This document shows, piece after piece, positions 35,954 through 46,595 of a stretch of 64,000 bases of DNA; the first letter of the stretch is position 1, and each line of letters opens with the position of its first letter. Location: the NCBI GenBank assembly GCA_009760855.2, contig WPIO01000002.1, positions 14,318,001 through 14,382,000 of the forward strand, written 5' to 3'. The stretch comes from Cristatella mucedo (Eukaryota; Bryozoa; Phylactolaemata; Cristatellidae). A program made the position numbers and the translations under genes. The notes beneath the pieces are model-generated. The model did no database searches. It had not been told where the DNA came from and was given only the letters and a program-made list of their open reading frames with translations.

Positions 35954-38900
35954 TCACGCACCGGGGTTGACCGTCGTCACGTTCCCGCCGTCTTCAGTCT
36001 GTAAATTATTAGATTCGCCTGGTCCATGATTGTAAGCCTTGAAAACGATCTCGCAGTTGGCTTGGTACCACAATCGAAAGTAGATCCAGTGGGTTTTCAT
36101 AATAATTCCAATAAGCAAAGACGAGGCGCACAATGCCGTGAGAACTACTATAGAAAACATCAGCAGCGAGACTTTGTCATACATGTCCTCGATTGTAACA
36201 TAGTCGCCTTGAGCCATGAAAACCGACCAGACAACGTGGGCTATTCCGGCCACCAGACAAACCATCGTCATTACAGACGAGGCAATGCCGGCACGTGACA
36301 GACCCATTGACGACCACTGTCAAAGAAAAGACGAATCACAATCGTGCGAGTGCATGGCTAGGATTTCGCGGTGCTGCCGAGTTCCGAGCTTGAAGAGTTT
36401 GGTGGCGCGAGATCAAAGAATTTCCTTCTAAATCGCTCACATAGGCTCTGTAGCTCATTTGAAAAAAACTCGCTATTGCAACCTTTTTCGCTATTTGCTT
36501 ATTTACCAAATAGTTTAGCTGTCAGAATCTTTTGGAAGGCTATACTGACCACGCCGAACGCGAACCGTGCGGAAGCCACTTTCATTGTACGAAAAAAATA
36601 ATCGCACTCCAAAGAGCTTAGAGAGAGCCTAAAGCAGCGAGTGTCAACGACTAAGCGCACTGCCCGGCACTGTCTCTTCAAGTTCTTTAGCAGAATAGAC
36701 TCTTTGAAAGTCTAAAAATGCGATTGCCTCGATAGCCGAGAAGCCGAGAACCGGAAGCCGAGACTGAGGTTCCGCGCTGCACGGAATGCACGCTGCTCTG
36801 GCAGCCTTTCTGAAAACGATAACGGTTGGCCAATTTAGCAGCCCCGTTTGTGTAGCGACAGAAGAGCCATAACGACTATCACCGCCGCGTGCAGTGGGCA
36901 ATTAATGATCGCTCGCTGCAGGACTCGAACCCACGACCTCGGTCGCGAAGAGCTAGTACCTTATCGGCAGGCTAAGGCTATCCGCAGGCTACCTACCCAG
37001 CGTTATCAGTCTGCTCTAAAAAGATGAAGACTTCTTCCGGAGAAAAATCGCGAGTTCTTTGACACCAACCAGCCTACAGAGTGTCAATGAACGACATATT
37101 TCATGTTTCATAGCTTAATTACTAGCTTATTAAGCCTGGTAAGCCTACCTTCGATAAAGCAGCGACCACGCACGTGGTCTGCCGGGCTATCGCAATAGGG
37201 AAAGATGGAGAAAAAGGTGAATGATAATAATTAAGATATTTATATAAAACCCTCGCAAAACTAATTATCTTAATATACGCAAGAGCTTTGAATACGCTGC
37301 ACAGATTCACTAGTTATACAGCTCATTCGACCTCGCTGCGCTACCGTGAAGCAGCGACCGGAAGCGATCGGGCGATAAATAGTTTTTACTATTTATATTT
37401 TAATTTAAACACTCTTAGACGACTCGCTATGGTTTAGTACCCATAGGTCACTGTGATTTAGCAGCCTGCTGAGCTTATTTTAAAAGTTTAATCTTATAGC
37501 AATTCAATAATCCGAGGGTCACCAAGAGACCGGCTTGGAGCTACGGCTTTGAAGGAGCGCCGCGCGAAAGGTCAAGTTCATAGTTTCAGTAGCCATCTAT
37601 ACACGGTGGCCCCCTCCGCAGACTAGTCATCGAGCTTTGCGTCAAAACCTTTCTAAAAAAGACTCCTATGCCTTATTTCCGGAAATTCTAAGCATTTGCC
37701 TCGACTGAGTGCTAGCCGAAAGCCTTTTTAGGCGACGTCTAAGCAGTGGCCGATGCCCCACACCAGGTAAGGCGGTTGCTTTCACGACCTTGGTCCCGAG
37801 GTCGTGGGTTCGATTCCTGCGGCGGGCGATTCTCTATCGCCACTGCAAGCGGTGGTGATAGCCGTAAAGGCTCTTCTGTCGCTATACAAAAAGAGGCTGT
37901 TTAATCAGCTAGGATTTATTTATTTATTTAGAGACTGAAGCTACCGAAGCACCGAAGGTTGGCGGCCTGAAATGCTTACCCAAACGCCACCTACAAATGT
38001 TGGCTTACAAATGTTGGCTTCCAAATGTTGGCTGCTTCCCTCTTAAGCGTCAAGCTTGCGGGCGCCCACGTCTCCCAGGACGCCCACTCTTTCGCTCCAC
38101 AAGAAAAAATTAATGCCTTTTTTCGGAGAGCTCAAAGCCGCGCTCGGTTGCTACGAGAACTAGAATATGTTGGCGAACAAATACGCCGCCCAATCTGCAG
38201 AGCTTCAAGCGGCTTGGCGCCTTTCGCGTCTGACCTGCCTCGACCGTACGAGAGAAAGATGAAACTTCTTCGAACAACTGACAAGACTAATACTCCTATA
38301 TTGAACACGAGGATGCCCCTTCTGAAAGCTGACCTTGAACGAGAGCGCGCGCGCGAACGCGCGTGTCTGCGCGTGATATGCGCCGCCGGATATACTATTA
38401 TAATAATGATACATTTGATATAACCCCCTCAGAGAACTCAATCTCTTTCTAGGTACTTTAAATTTGCTGCAAAGAAAGCGTGGTCTAAAAGTTAGTGGTA
38501 GCACGCTCAATAAACGCCAAGAATAACATAGTTAGTAGCGCACTACGCACAGTGTCAGCACGCATAAGCGCGTAAAGGATAAATCACAATAACCCATTAA
38601 ATGCTGTAATACATAGATGCGCCTTTAGTTTCTTTTTGAATGTGGTCAAATCAGGAGATTTCGTGACGCAAGTCGGCAGTGAGTTCCAGGCTTTCGGAGC
38701 ATATGAAAGAAAAGGCACGGTCTCCAAAGGATTTGAGATTTGTACGAGGCATAGGTAAACGATTAGATTCCGAAAAGTGGGTGGTACAAAGCCTAGCCTG
38801 GTGGGGGATTAGATCTGATAGAGGAGAACTGAGGCAGGAGTCAAAGAGTGAAGGGACCTGAAAGCGAGTGACACAACCTTGAAGTCGATACGCTGCTTGA

Positions 38901-39986
38901 TTAGGAGCCACTGCATATCGGCGAGAAGTGGTGAGTGATGTTGCAACTGCGCCGCTCATGTCAGACGAGCCGAGCTGCTGCAGAGAGTTTTGCACCAGCT
39001 GTAAGCGCCTGATTGCATAGGTTGGTGGACCAGCAAACAGTGAGTTACAGAAGTCAAGACGGTATGTCACTAATGCATGGACAAATTTAGATGTGGTATC
39101 CTTATCTAAACAAACCAGCATTCTAGCAATGTTATGTAGCTGAAAGTAGGCAGACTTGACTGTGGAGCAGATGTGGTAGTCTAATGAAAGATCACTTTGG
39201 AACATGAAACCTAGAGATATGCTGGCAGAGCCGATATTGGAGCGTTAATCGTTTCAATTTCTGAATCACACTTGGTTTTCCGTAACTAGTAAGTTTGGTT
39301 TTATCATCATTCAATTTAAGAAATGGATAGCCTAGGATCTAGTTCCCTAGGATCTGCTCTCTGAGCAAGGTAATCTTTCTCTGTAAATCTGCTAGCTGCC
39401 TGAAATGGACCATGATGCCTGGATTTTCCAGGCATCATGCTCGCAAAGCACGCCAAGTGGTGAACTTTGGCAAAGCGGGGGAGGGGGTGATGAGGGGGCA
39501 GAAATTTCATTTGAGGCAGCCCAGCTCCGGCGCTACAGCTAGAGCAGCCAGCGTAGAGCAGCTTCAGCCGCCGGCCTCAGCGCGCCGCCGCCGCCGTCTG
39601 TCGCGATACATGGACAGCGGCAAGCGAGGCGCGACGACCCGCTGCTCGCACCGAAGCTACGGCCATAGCGTGACCTTAACACGCGCTGCCTGCGCCAAAG
39701 CGATCAATAGCGTGACGCTGAGCCGGCGCTGCTTTACCCGAGAAACTGGTCTTAAAGACTTTCGCATATTGTACGGTTTTTTGCAGACCTCGCAATTGGT
39801 TTTCAAAGTAGCGTCTTGTTTAATCCACCGAGTAAGACAACTGTGATGCACGTACATTCCGTAGCCACGGCACGAGCACGGTGCCACTAACGATGCATCG
39901 TCCCCGCTCTCCAGGCAAATTCTGCACGCTCGTTCATCGCTGCTGTGCAACACAAACTCATCTGCTGCTGCTGCCGCCGCCGCCAT
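35954..39986 (-). CDS. MARCH-type (RING-CH) membrane E3 ubiquitin ligase, complete two-exon gene
   Basis: Exon 1 is 39986-39738 (83 codons), exon 2 is 36316-35954 (120 codons plus stop). The donor is CGG|GTAAAG, the acceptor TTTTCTTTGACAG|TGG, both phase 0, giving 203 residues. After a poly-Ala start, residues 21-68 form a C4HC3 RING-CH finger: C21-x2-C24, C37-x-C39, H47-x2-C50, C65-x2-C68, with the typical W54 after the second half. Exon 2 supplies two hydrophobic segments, about 94-116 and 133-156, then a hydrophilic tail ending in PGA. A finger followed by paired membrane spans is the layout of MARCH ligases, which ubiquitinate membrane proteins of endosomes, plasma membrane, ER or mitochondria. 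The ATG lies in a GCC/GCT-rich CpG patch. Which MARCH subfamily it belongs to is not clear; the GYGMYVH stretch between the zinc ligands is not one I can place. The 3.4-kb intron contains two SINE-1 copies and a long LINE-A remnant. Confidence 0.87.
36828..36985 (-). mobile_element. SINE-1 in MARCH intron
   Basis: CAGGACTCGAACCCACGACC is an intact reverse B box. It lies in inverse orientation to the 37755 copy in the same intron. Confidence 0.72.
37755..37930 (+). mobile_element. SINE-1 (tRNA-derived), reference copy
   Basis: The B box GGTTCGATTCC is perfect. The A-box-like region precedes GGTAAGGCGGTTGC. The body has CGCCACTGCAAGCGGTGGTG, then GTCGCTATACAAAAAGAGGC, and a (TTTA)n tail. Other SINE-1 copies refer to this one. 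Confidence 0.85.
38395..39340 (-). mobile_element. LINE-A, RT C-terminal part and 3' end
   Basis: The minus strand reads KSAYFQLHNIARMLVCLDKD, RLDFCNSLFAG, IRRLQLVQNS and LKSFGDRAFSF; the 3' end at 38400 shows the usual tail. Frameshifted. It lies in the MARCH gene intron. Confidence 0.8.
39411..39439. repeat. 13-bp inverted repeat, 3-base loop
   Basis: CATGATGCCTGGA, TTT, then its exact reverse complement. Located between the MARCH exon 1 and the intronic LINE-A. Confidence 0.95.
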
Positions 39987-39989
39987 GTT

Positions 39990-40052
39990 TATAAGATGTG
40001 CCCGACTAATAACTCCGGTGTTTGTTGTGACTATAGCAGATGACGAGTGAAA
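39990..40052. promoter_or_regulatory. Likely promoter region of the MARCH gene, possibly divergent
   Basis: It lies directly 5' of the MARCH ATG (minus strand). On the other side, at 40053, two in-frame ATGs start a short + strand frame with a consensus-like donor (AAA|GTAAGA at 40110). No TATA box was recognised. Divergent use is inferred. Confidence 0.3.
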
Positions 40053-40504
40053 ATGATGGCAGCTCCGTCAGCAAGACTTGGGAACAAATCACACTTCTGT
40101 GACGTAAAAGTAAGAAATGCGTCGTGCTAAGAATAGAAACGGCTCGCTGTAATCGAATGCGATGTCGCTGGTACTGGTTTCGCATCAGCTGTAGTAGACG
40201 ATCCGATTCCTCAGCGCTGGATCAGTGGCAGGAGGCTGCTAAGAAAACGAACGAATGGAAAAAGGACGAATATGTGCCCCTTCCGGTCGCAGTTGGCTTT
40301 CTAGTCCAAATATGAAATATTGGGCGTTAGTCCAACACACTCGCATATTTCCCAATGCTCTGACTAGAAAACTCAATCAACTAGTGGTAAACTCAGGATG
40401 AACAATTTATTATGTAAAGGTCCGTAAGATAAAGTTGTTCATTATTCAGAGTCAACCAAACGATTAGTTATTTCAATAACATTTCAGTAAAAGAATCAAT
40501 GCAA

Positions 40505-40643
40505 TCTCGTGGCCCTGGTTTGGTCAAGGGTTAATAGTGCTTGCCATTGACCGTCGAGGTCGTCGGCTCGAGGTCTGCGGCATGTGTGAAGCACCTGCAT
40601 AGACATTCAGTTCTCTTAAGGTGCTATACAAATGAATTACATA
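40505..40643 (+). mobile_element. SINE-2, target of the 645-bp DNA element
   Basis: GGTCGTCGGCTCGAGGTC, TTCTCTTAAGGTGCTATACA, AATGAATTACATA, directly followed by the transposon end. Confidence 0.72.
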
Positions 40644-41288
40644 CAGTCGACCCTCGTTTATTGCGGTTTATCCGCTCTAGACTCTACCGCGATAGGTGAA
40701 TTTCCGCGAAGTAGGATACTTTATTTATAAATCAACTATTTTCCTAGTTAGAGCACAGAAGACCTGTTTATGACCCTCTAATTACGGTTTTTTAACATTA
40801 TCAGAGCCCTCCGGACATGAAATAATACGCCTTTAGTCACCATTACACTCTTATTACCATAAGACATATTAGACATTACAAATATCGTATTTTAAGTATC
40901 GTACATTTAATGGCATGCACACAATTCTTACGCACAAGCACCAAGTTATGAAAATAGTGCGTCCGAGGATGAAGCGATGAAGATGAAGAGATGTACAGCA
41001 CAGTAAAGAAGAGCACGGTTACTGCTCCTCTGAAGGCACGATTTCAGCAGGAGAGTCTTCAGGTGGTGCAGTATCTTCAACAGGTGTGTCGTCGTCTTCC
41101 GAATTCCATACGTACAGTAATTTTAATTTTAATTTCAATACAGGGGTGTATAGATGACTCAGTCAAACGAACGCGCCATATCGTTTTCTATATTTCGATC
41201 AACTTTTTAATAAATATGCACGTATTTCAAAAAACCGCAATAGAGTGAAGCCACGAAAGTCGAAGCGCGAAGTGGCGACAGACGACTG
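40644..41288. mobile_element. Non-autonomous pogo/Tigger-like DNA element (645 bp)
   Basis: It begins TA|CAGTCGACCCTCG and ends CAGACGACTG|TA, so termini CAGTCG and CGACTG are inverted and TA-flanked. The subterminal regions contain GCGGTTTATCCGC and a GCGCTTCG/TTGCGG stretch typical of Tigger relatives. It is inserted directly at the 3' end of a SINE-2 copy. No transposase ORF was seen. Confidence 0.65.
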
Positions 41289-41459
41289 TACGTGTACTTT
41301 TTAATCTTAACATGTGCAATGAATGCAAGCATGAAAATGTTTACTCTGCAGCTACTGGTGATGCCGCTTATGTGAAAAATCAAGCAGCATTTGAACAAAA
41401 GCAACTTACCCGATGTCAGTAGCCGTCCTGTCTAGGCTAAACTACCGTAACTCATTTTT

Positions 41460-41740
41460 ATGTATGTATGCATCTCCGTCTGTAAATCCACAAATTCATA
41501 AAGACCATGTGGGTGTTACGCAGGAGAGTTTTGTATAGCGCACTCACAGCCTAAGCGGCTTTCGGTACGCATTCGGTAGCCAACAGACTTCGTCTCACGC
41601 AACAACAAAGAGAAAGTGGGAAGCATAGCAGAGTCAGGAGAGCAGTTGAGGTGCAGTGAGTAGCATAGAAGTAGCAGCTCAGGACCGCTGAAAAAGATGT
41701 GCCATAGTCGGCAGTAGGAGAGTAGTTGTCGTTGCGTATG
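41460..41740 (-). mobile_element. LINE-B 3' end
   Basis: Reverse UTR with GTATAGCGCACTCACAGCC and AAGCGGCTTTCGGTACGC. It extends into the codons for the Asp-Tyr-Ser terminal region. Confidence 0.65.
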
Positions 41741-41759
41741 AGCTACGGAAAAAATCGTT

Positions 41760-41930
41760 AAGCCTCTGCAGATGGTAATGAACGCGGTGGCCAGTTTGGT
41801 CAACGAATCCACAAGGCCACGAGCCATGAATCGCGCGTATCCCACGAACCCGTGGATACGCTGGAGGAGAAAGAGCTGCGACGGTTTTGGGTGGACCAAT
41901 AGGTGCACAGTGCAAAGTTCGTATTCAGAC
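41760..41930 (-). mobile_element. Possible Ty3/gypsy polymerase fragment
   Basis: The minus strand reads RIHGFVGYARFMARGLV, then DSLTKLATAF. This fits the FxGxAxxYxxF...AxxL pattern just after gypsy RT (thumb/RNase H connection). Short and frameshifted; tentative. Confidence 0.3.
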
Positions 41931-41959
41931 TTGCAAGACCCACTAGGGCAAGTTCCTTT

Positions 41960-42400
41960 GTAGCAAGCTGATTCTGCTGCTCCAGTGTCAGCCTTCTCGT
42001 CGTCAGGTCCTGTGTGGATACTGCATTAGCTGCTCTGCTCATTAATTTCAAGATCGTCAGCCACAGAGGCTTCTGGTATGCATGTCCTTGACTGTGTAAC
42101 GTATCAATACTTCCACAATTCTTCAACGGCGACATGTACTCTCCTGCTGCCGACTGTGGCGCATCCTCGCTAGCCGTCTTGAGCTGCTACTTCCATGCTA
42201 CTCATTTCTTCGACTGCCCTCCTGACTCTGACCTATGCTTCTCACCTTATCTTGATTGCGTGAGGCGACGTCTTTTGGCTACCATGTGTGTGTGTGCACC
42301 GAAAGGCCGCGCAAGCTTGGAGTACGCCGTAGAAAACTCTCCGACGTAACGCCCACTTAGTCGCTGTGGCTATGTGGATGTAAGACGGAGAGGCATTACA
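41960..42400 (+). mobile_element. LINE-B 3' end, diverged
   Basis: TCAGGTCCTGTGTGGATACT and TGTACTCTCCTGCTGCCGAC match the best copy. It forms an inverted pair with 41460-41740 around the gypsy-like piece. Confidence 0.6.
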
Positions 42401-43519
42401 TTATCCGGGCGGCGCGACTTCGATTCGATTCGACTTCGATTCGCGGCTTCAAAGTTGTCGCTTTATGCGGGCCTTGCACCCTTTTATGTGTAGTATCGAA
42501 TAGGATGAGACGGCGAGTGTGGTTCGTGTGTGGACGTCTATTCAGCTTCTGGATAGGGCAAGTAGATCGTTATAGAGAAAGCGATACTATGCTATTGAGC
42601 TAAACAGCTTAACTACAGGTAATTCTATTAAACAAGCAGGACTGAGATGATGGCTACTTTCGTGGCCTTGCCACCGGTGCGACGCTTCAGGATTGCACAA
42701 TTTCGCTTCAAAGACGCACGTCTAAAGACGTCTACAGCACGGCGCGGCGGAAGCCCTGAGAAAAGGAGATGCCTGTATGTTTTTTGAGGAGCGGCGGAAG
42801 AGACACGAGCATGAGGCATCTACGCATGGACGTTTGGAGAAGGAGAAGCAGTGCTGCTTTTATCTTATGACGGACACATTTCTTAATAGACGGAGCCCTG
42901 GTCTTTAGACGGAGCCCGGGTTGTAGGCGTGATCTAAAGGAAGAAGCGCTTGGATGACGTGGCAGTGCGTTCGTCGCAGCCGCAGAGCCAGCGCTCGGAG
43001 TTGGCACCCCGAAAATGAGGCATGCAGCCAATAGCTCGCCAGAGCGAGGCGAAGAGCCTTTCTGGGTGGGCGGTGCAGCATCGGCCTTCGCAATTAGGCT
43101 CTGCGTCTAGAGCAGACTGCGAGGCTTGGAGGAGGAGGTGGTGGTGGTGGTGGAGGAGGAGGTGGTGGTGGTGGAGTAGGAGGATGAGGAAGTGGAGAAG
43201 GAGGAGGAGGTGGAGGAGGAGAATGAGGAGGAGGTGGTGGTGGAGTAGGAGGAGGTGGTGGAGTAGGAAGAGGTGAAGGAGGTGGAGAAGGTGGAGGAGC
43301 TACACCTCTTTCTCCTTGAGGAAGTTCAGATGAGAGCTACAGTTCGATGAAGGTCACTTGGCTAGCTGAAATAGGACTGGGCAATTACTATAGACCTCCG
43401 GCTATGGCATCGCCAAATATTATTTACCCTTAAACTCAGCTCTGTGAGTTGGTGAACAGACGTGAAGTGCAGGGGGCTCATGGTACTTTACATTCAGCCT
43501 ATAGATTTGTGAACTTCGC
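42401..43519. other. Unassigned, with GGA/GGT tract
   Basis: No exon supported. Arg- and Trp-rich frames across the tract are artefacts. Confidence 0.35.
43110..43315. repeat. GGA/GGT purine-rich tract
   Basis: About 200 bp of GGAGGA and GGTGGT words, strongly G-rich on the + strand. It could form G-quadruplexes. Confidence 0.9.
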
Positions 43520-43800
43520 AATTACCACTTTAAACCCCATCTCACCGACCTGAAGTGGCTCCCCATCAAGCAGAGTATCGACTTCAACGCCCGGTCACTC
43601 ACTTTTAGGCTCCTTCGCTCTTTTACTCGAGCTTACCTTTCCGAATTACTTCCATGTAAGTCAGGCCAGGCGTCGTACCACTCACCCGTTTATTCAAGTC
43701 CTTTAGCTGTGCCTTCAACAAACCTCGCATTCTACGGAGATCGTGCTAGCGTAGCGAGACGAGGGCTCTGCCCCCCTTCTCATCACGTGGCTGTAACTCT
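43520..43800 (+). mobile_element. LINE-A internal fragment
   Basis: HLTDLKWLPIKQSIDF-like and FNARSLTFRLLRSFT codons, then NLAFYGDRAS, parallel the C-terminal part of the longest copy. Confidence 0.55.
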
Positions 43801-44123
43801 GCCGCATACGCAGAGGTAAAAAGATGCTACGCTGGAGCTTTTGAAGGACGGTGTGCTTGAGGAGCGAAGTTTGATGGTCTGTCTATCCAGGGAAGGCCAC
43901 AGGAATAAGAAAGGTACGACTTTGGAATTTCGTCTGGCCTCTCTCTAACGAGCTCTGGTTTCAAGCTTGTCTTTTAGCGAGACCTTCCGGTCAAGGAGTT
44001 TCTAAAAAATTCAAGCAATGAAAACCAGCTCATTAGGCTTCTAAGTAGCAACGAACTGCGGGTAACGTTAACCAAGTAGCAAGTTGCCTGAGGATATTAG
44101 CGTGCAGATTTTGGCCGTTACTG

Positions 44124-44143
44124 CGAGAGAGAGCGAGAGAGAG

Positions 44144-44205
<62 letters not shown>

Positions 44206-44221
44206 CTCTCTCTCTCTCTCG
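44124..44221. repeat. (GA)n-(CT)n inverted microsatellite
   Basis: A GA arm with one GCG interruption turns at GAGCTC into a longer CT arm that has a matching CGC interruption, so the tract can fold on itself. Confidence 0.93.
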
Positions 44222-44587
44222 CACACAGCGAAGCCAAAGAAGCGGCACCTGTTGCGCTCGTAGTCCCGTCTGCAAAGAAAATCCCGCAGAAACCTTGGGA
44301 GAGGGCGCCGGCCGATTGTTGACTGCATGGCTGCACGATTGACTGCACGATTGCTGACTACATGTGTCTACATGGCCGCGAAATCGGCTTTGTTGGCGAT
44401 ATGATACGCTTGTGCAGCTGTAGATGCCGTTGTTTTTAGACCGGCCTCCGCTGCTGCACACGTACACTGTCGGTTTTCGAAGGAACTTTAATTTCGTAGT
44501 GCGCATCTAATGTCTCGATCTGCGCCATGCGTAACTATGCTTATGGATCGGTTTGATCAAGCGGCGCCAAACGGTGCGCCGCCTCAG

Positions 44588-44770
44588 CCGTGATGGCACA
44601 CTAGGTAAGGCGGTTACTTTCACGACCTTGGTCCCGAGGTCGTGGGTTCGATTCCTGTGGTGGGCGATTCTTTATCGCCACTGCAAGCGGTGGTGATAGC
44701 CGTCAAGGCTCTACTGTCGCTATACAAAAAGAGGCTGTTTAATCAGCTAGGATTTATTTATTTATTTAAG
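44588..44770 (+). mobile_element. SINE-1, near-identical to the 37755 copy
   Basis: It differs from the reference copy by only about seven bases over ~165 and has the same (TTTA)n tail, so the two are recent relatives. A-box region ATGGCACACTAGG is well kept. Confidence 0.85.
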
Positions 44771-45304
44771 CTCTCAAAGTAGCGGTGAGAATTTGTTTAC
44801 CGCCTAGAGGTAAAGAGGTTTCCCGGCTGCGGCACACTTTCGGCACGCAGCTATTGTGGGCGTAGCAACCTACTTCTCCAGTATATTTTTTTAAAATGTT
44901 ACGGCGATAGCTCAAGTGATTATAGCGATAGCTATAGTGAAAAATTAAATTAAAATGCAGGTTTACAATTACTCCTATAGGGTCGTTCTTTCGGCAGACC
45001 GTTGCCGCACATGAGGACGCTCGTGCCCGCTGCACGCGCGTATTTCACGAATGCAACAGATGGCATTTCGGCGGACGCTATTTGTCTCCGATGCTGGGAT
45101 AATGGGATCGGAAGCTCCTCGCTGTGTGCTTCCTTTTTCGGCGCGTTTTCCCTTATTTTCCTGTGTGTTTCCCTTGCAAAGTCCGTCGTCGCTCCGCAAC
45201 CCTCTGGATGCACGAGTTTAAGCATCCAGATAATGTATACAGCTGCCTGTTCATTTTTTAGGGATTTCTCTCGTTTGCTCGTCTGACGCAATTGTGGTCA
45301 GGTG

Positions 45305-45450
45305 ACAGGATATATATGATTCATTTGCATAGCGCCCCAAGAGAACTTAATCTCTATTCATGTGCTTCACGTATGCCTCGGGGCTCGAGCCTGCGACCTC
45401 AGACAGACCTTGGTCGGGGCGAGCACCTTAACCGCTGGACCAAACCAGGA
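45305..45450 (-). mobile_element. SINE-2
   Basis: In reverse: CATAGCGCCCCAAGAGAAC, CGGGGCTCGAGCCTGCGACC, ACCTTAACCGCTGGACCAAA. Confidence 0.75.
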
Positions 45451-45668
45451 AAGACACGGCTGAAGGTCACGTCTTTAGGCCTACCTTGCTGTGACGAGAA
45501 CCCATTGGTCGTCATTGCTTAGCGGCTTAAAGTGATAACTTTAAAAGGTGTTTTTTTTCGATCAAGTCCTTAGTCGGAGCGGCTTCTTGAGAAATATTTA
45601 ATGATCGCCTCCCTAAGAAACTAATTCCGAACTAGAGAAGGCCTTTCCTTCATCCTTCTTGGTTCCAG

Positions 45669-45845
45669 ATATTAAGATGCAGCCTGGCGAAGACCAGCCT
45701 AGCAATTTATTATATTTCTACAAGCAATGTGCAAGAGCACAGGAAAAATATTTCCCACCAGACGTACTTCACAGCCCCAAATTCACCAAAAAAATGGCGG
45801 TGCATCAAACAAGAGATCTGAACAAAGCACTAAGTCCAAACCAAC
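45669..45845 (+). CDS. Candidate orphan coding exon, function unknown
   Basis: This 177-base exon lies between a good acceptor (CTTGGTTCCAG) and a consensus donor (C|GTAAGT), with phase 1 on both sides. It encodes about 58 residues including IKMQPGEDQPSNLLYFYKQC, YFPPDVLHSPKFTKK and DLNKALSPNQ. The composition is unlike the repeats around it and there are no stops. I could not match it to a family or find partner exons. A LINE-A tail begins within about 10 bases of the donor, and the 28-bp palindrome lies in that tail. It could be a real short exon of an unseen gene or a chance frame. Confidence 0.4.
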
Positions 45846-45854
45846 GTAAGTGCA

Positions 45855-45935
45855 ATAATAATGAAAATAAATTTGTTAAAGCGGCCTCTTAAGAGGCCGC
45901 TTTATATTTGCTGCAAAGGAAGTCTGATCGAAAGC
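45855..45935 (-). mobile_element. LINE-A tail containing a perfect palindrome
   Basis: AATAATAATGAAAATAAATT, then the palindrome at 45877-45904, then ATTTGCTGCAAAGGAAG, which is the normal inner tail. Confidence 0.6.
45877..45904. repeat. Perfect 28-bp palindrome
   Basis: TAAAGCGGCCTCTT and its exact reverse complement, with no spacer, inside a LINE-A tail. Confidence 0.95.
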
Positions 45936-46409
45936 ATCTAACAAGTAATCAAAAATCCGTTAGCGATTCCGTTGGCTTTACCAGACATTAGGACGTGGAC
46001 CTTACAATTTCTGCTCATTTGTTAAGACAATCTTTCAGCAGTTCCATTGGCATCCTTTATAAAACTATTTGGGATCTTGCCACGCTGTGGTGCAAGAAGG
46101 GTATCTACAAACGCTGCCTCCGGTAATCGCTCTAATCTTCTTCTTCTTCTCCGTTTACTCATCATCCAGAATCAGCCACGGAGTTCTTTTCGAATTCATT
46201 CTAAAACACTTTCCTCTTTTTTCGTTACTTTTCAGTAAACAGGATTATTTCGCTGCATATTGTAATTAGGAGCAAAAGCGGGAAACAATCTTGACACGAA
46301 AAGTAGCTGGCAAAATATCGCTTCCTATATACCGTTGATATTCTTACAGCTTACTGGGCTCTGAAGAATGATAGGCTAATACTGCAGCCGTGGGGGTTGA
46401 GTGTACTGC

Positions 46410-46595
46410 ATAGGCTGTCACTACCACTGCGTCTTATCCTAGAGGTAAGTTTCTTACAGTTCACCATCTAGGTCGAATGCTTGAGTTCTGCATCGAGCAG
46501 TCTTTTATTGCCCACTGAAAGTCGTGGTGATAGCCATCAAGGCTCTTCTGCCGATATATAAATGAGGCTGATAAATCCGTAGGCCTTTACTTTAC
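46410..46595 (+). mobile_element. SINE-1, diverged
   Basis: TTATTGCCCACTGAAAGTCG, GGTGATAGCCATCAAGGCTC, AAATGAGGCTGATAAATCC. Confidence 0.6.

Noticed and set aside
37790-37830. A true tRNA gene, because of the perfect B box
   Set aside because: The region cannot fold into a full cloverleaf with acceptor stem, and the same unit is repeated with a common SINE body and (TTTA)n tail.
44950-45291. 113-codon - strand frame
   Set aside because: No family resemblance, and overlapping open frames exist on both strands.
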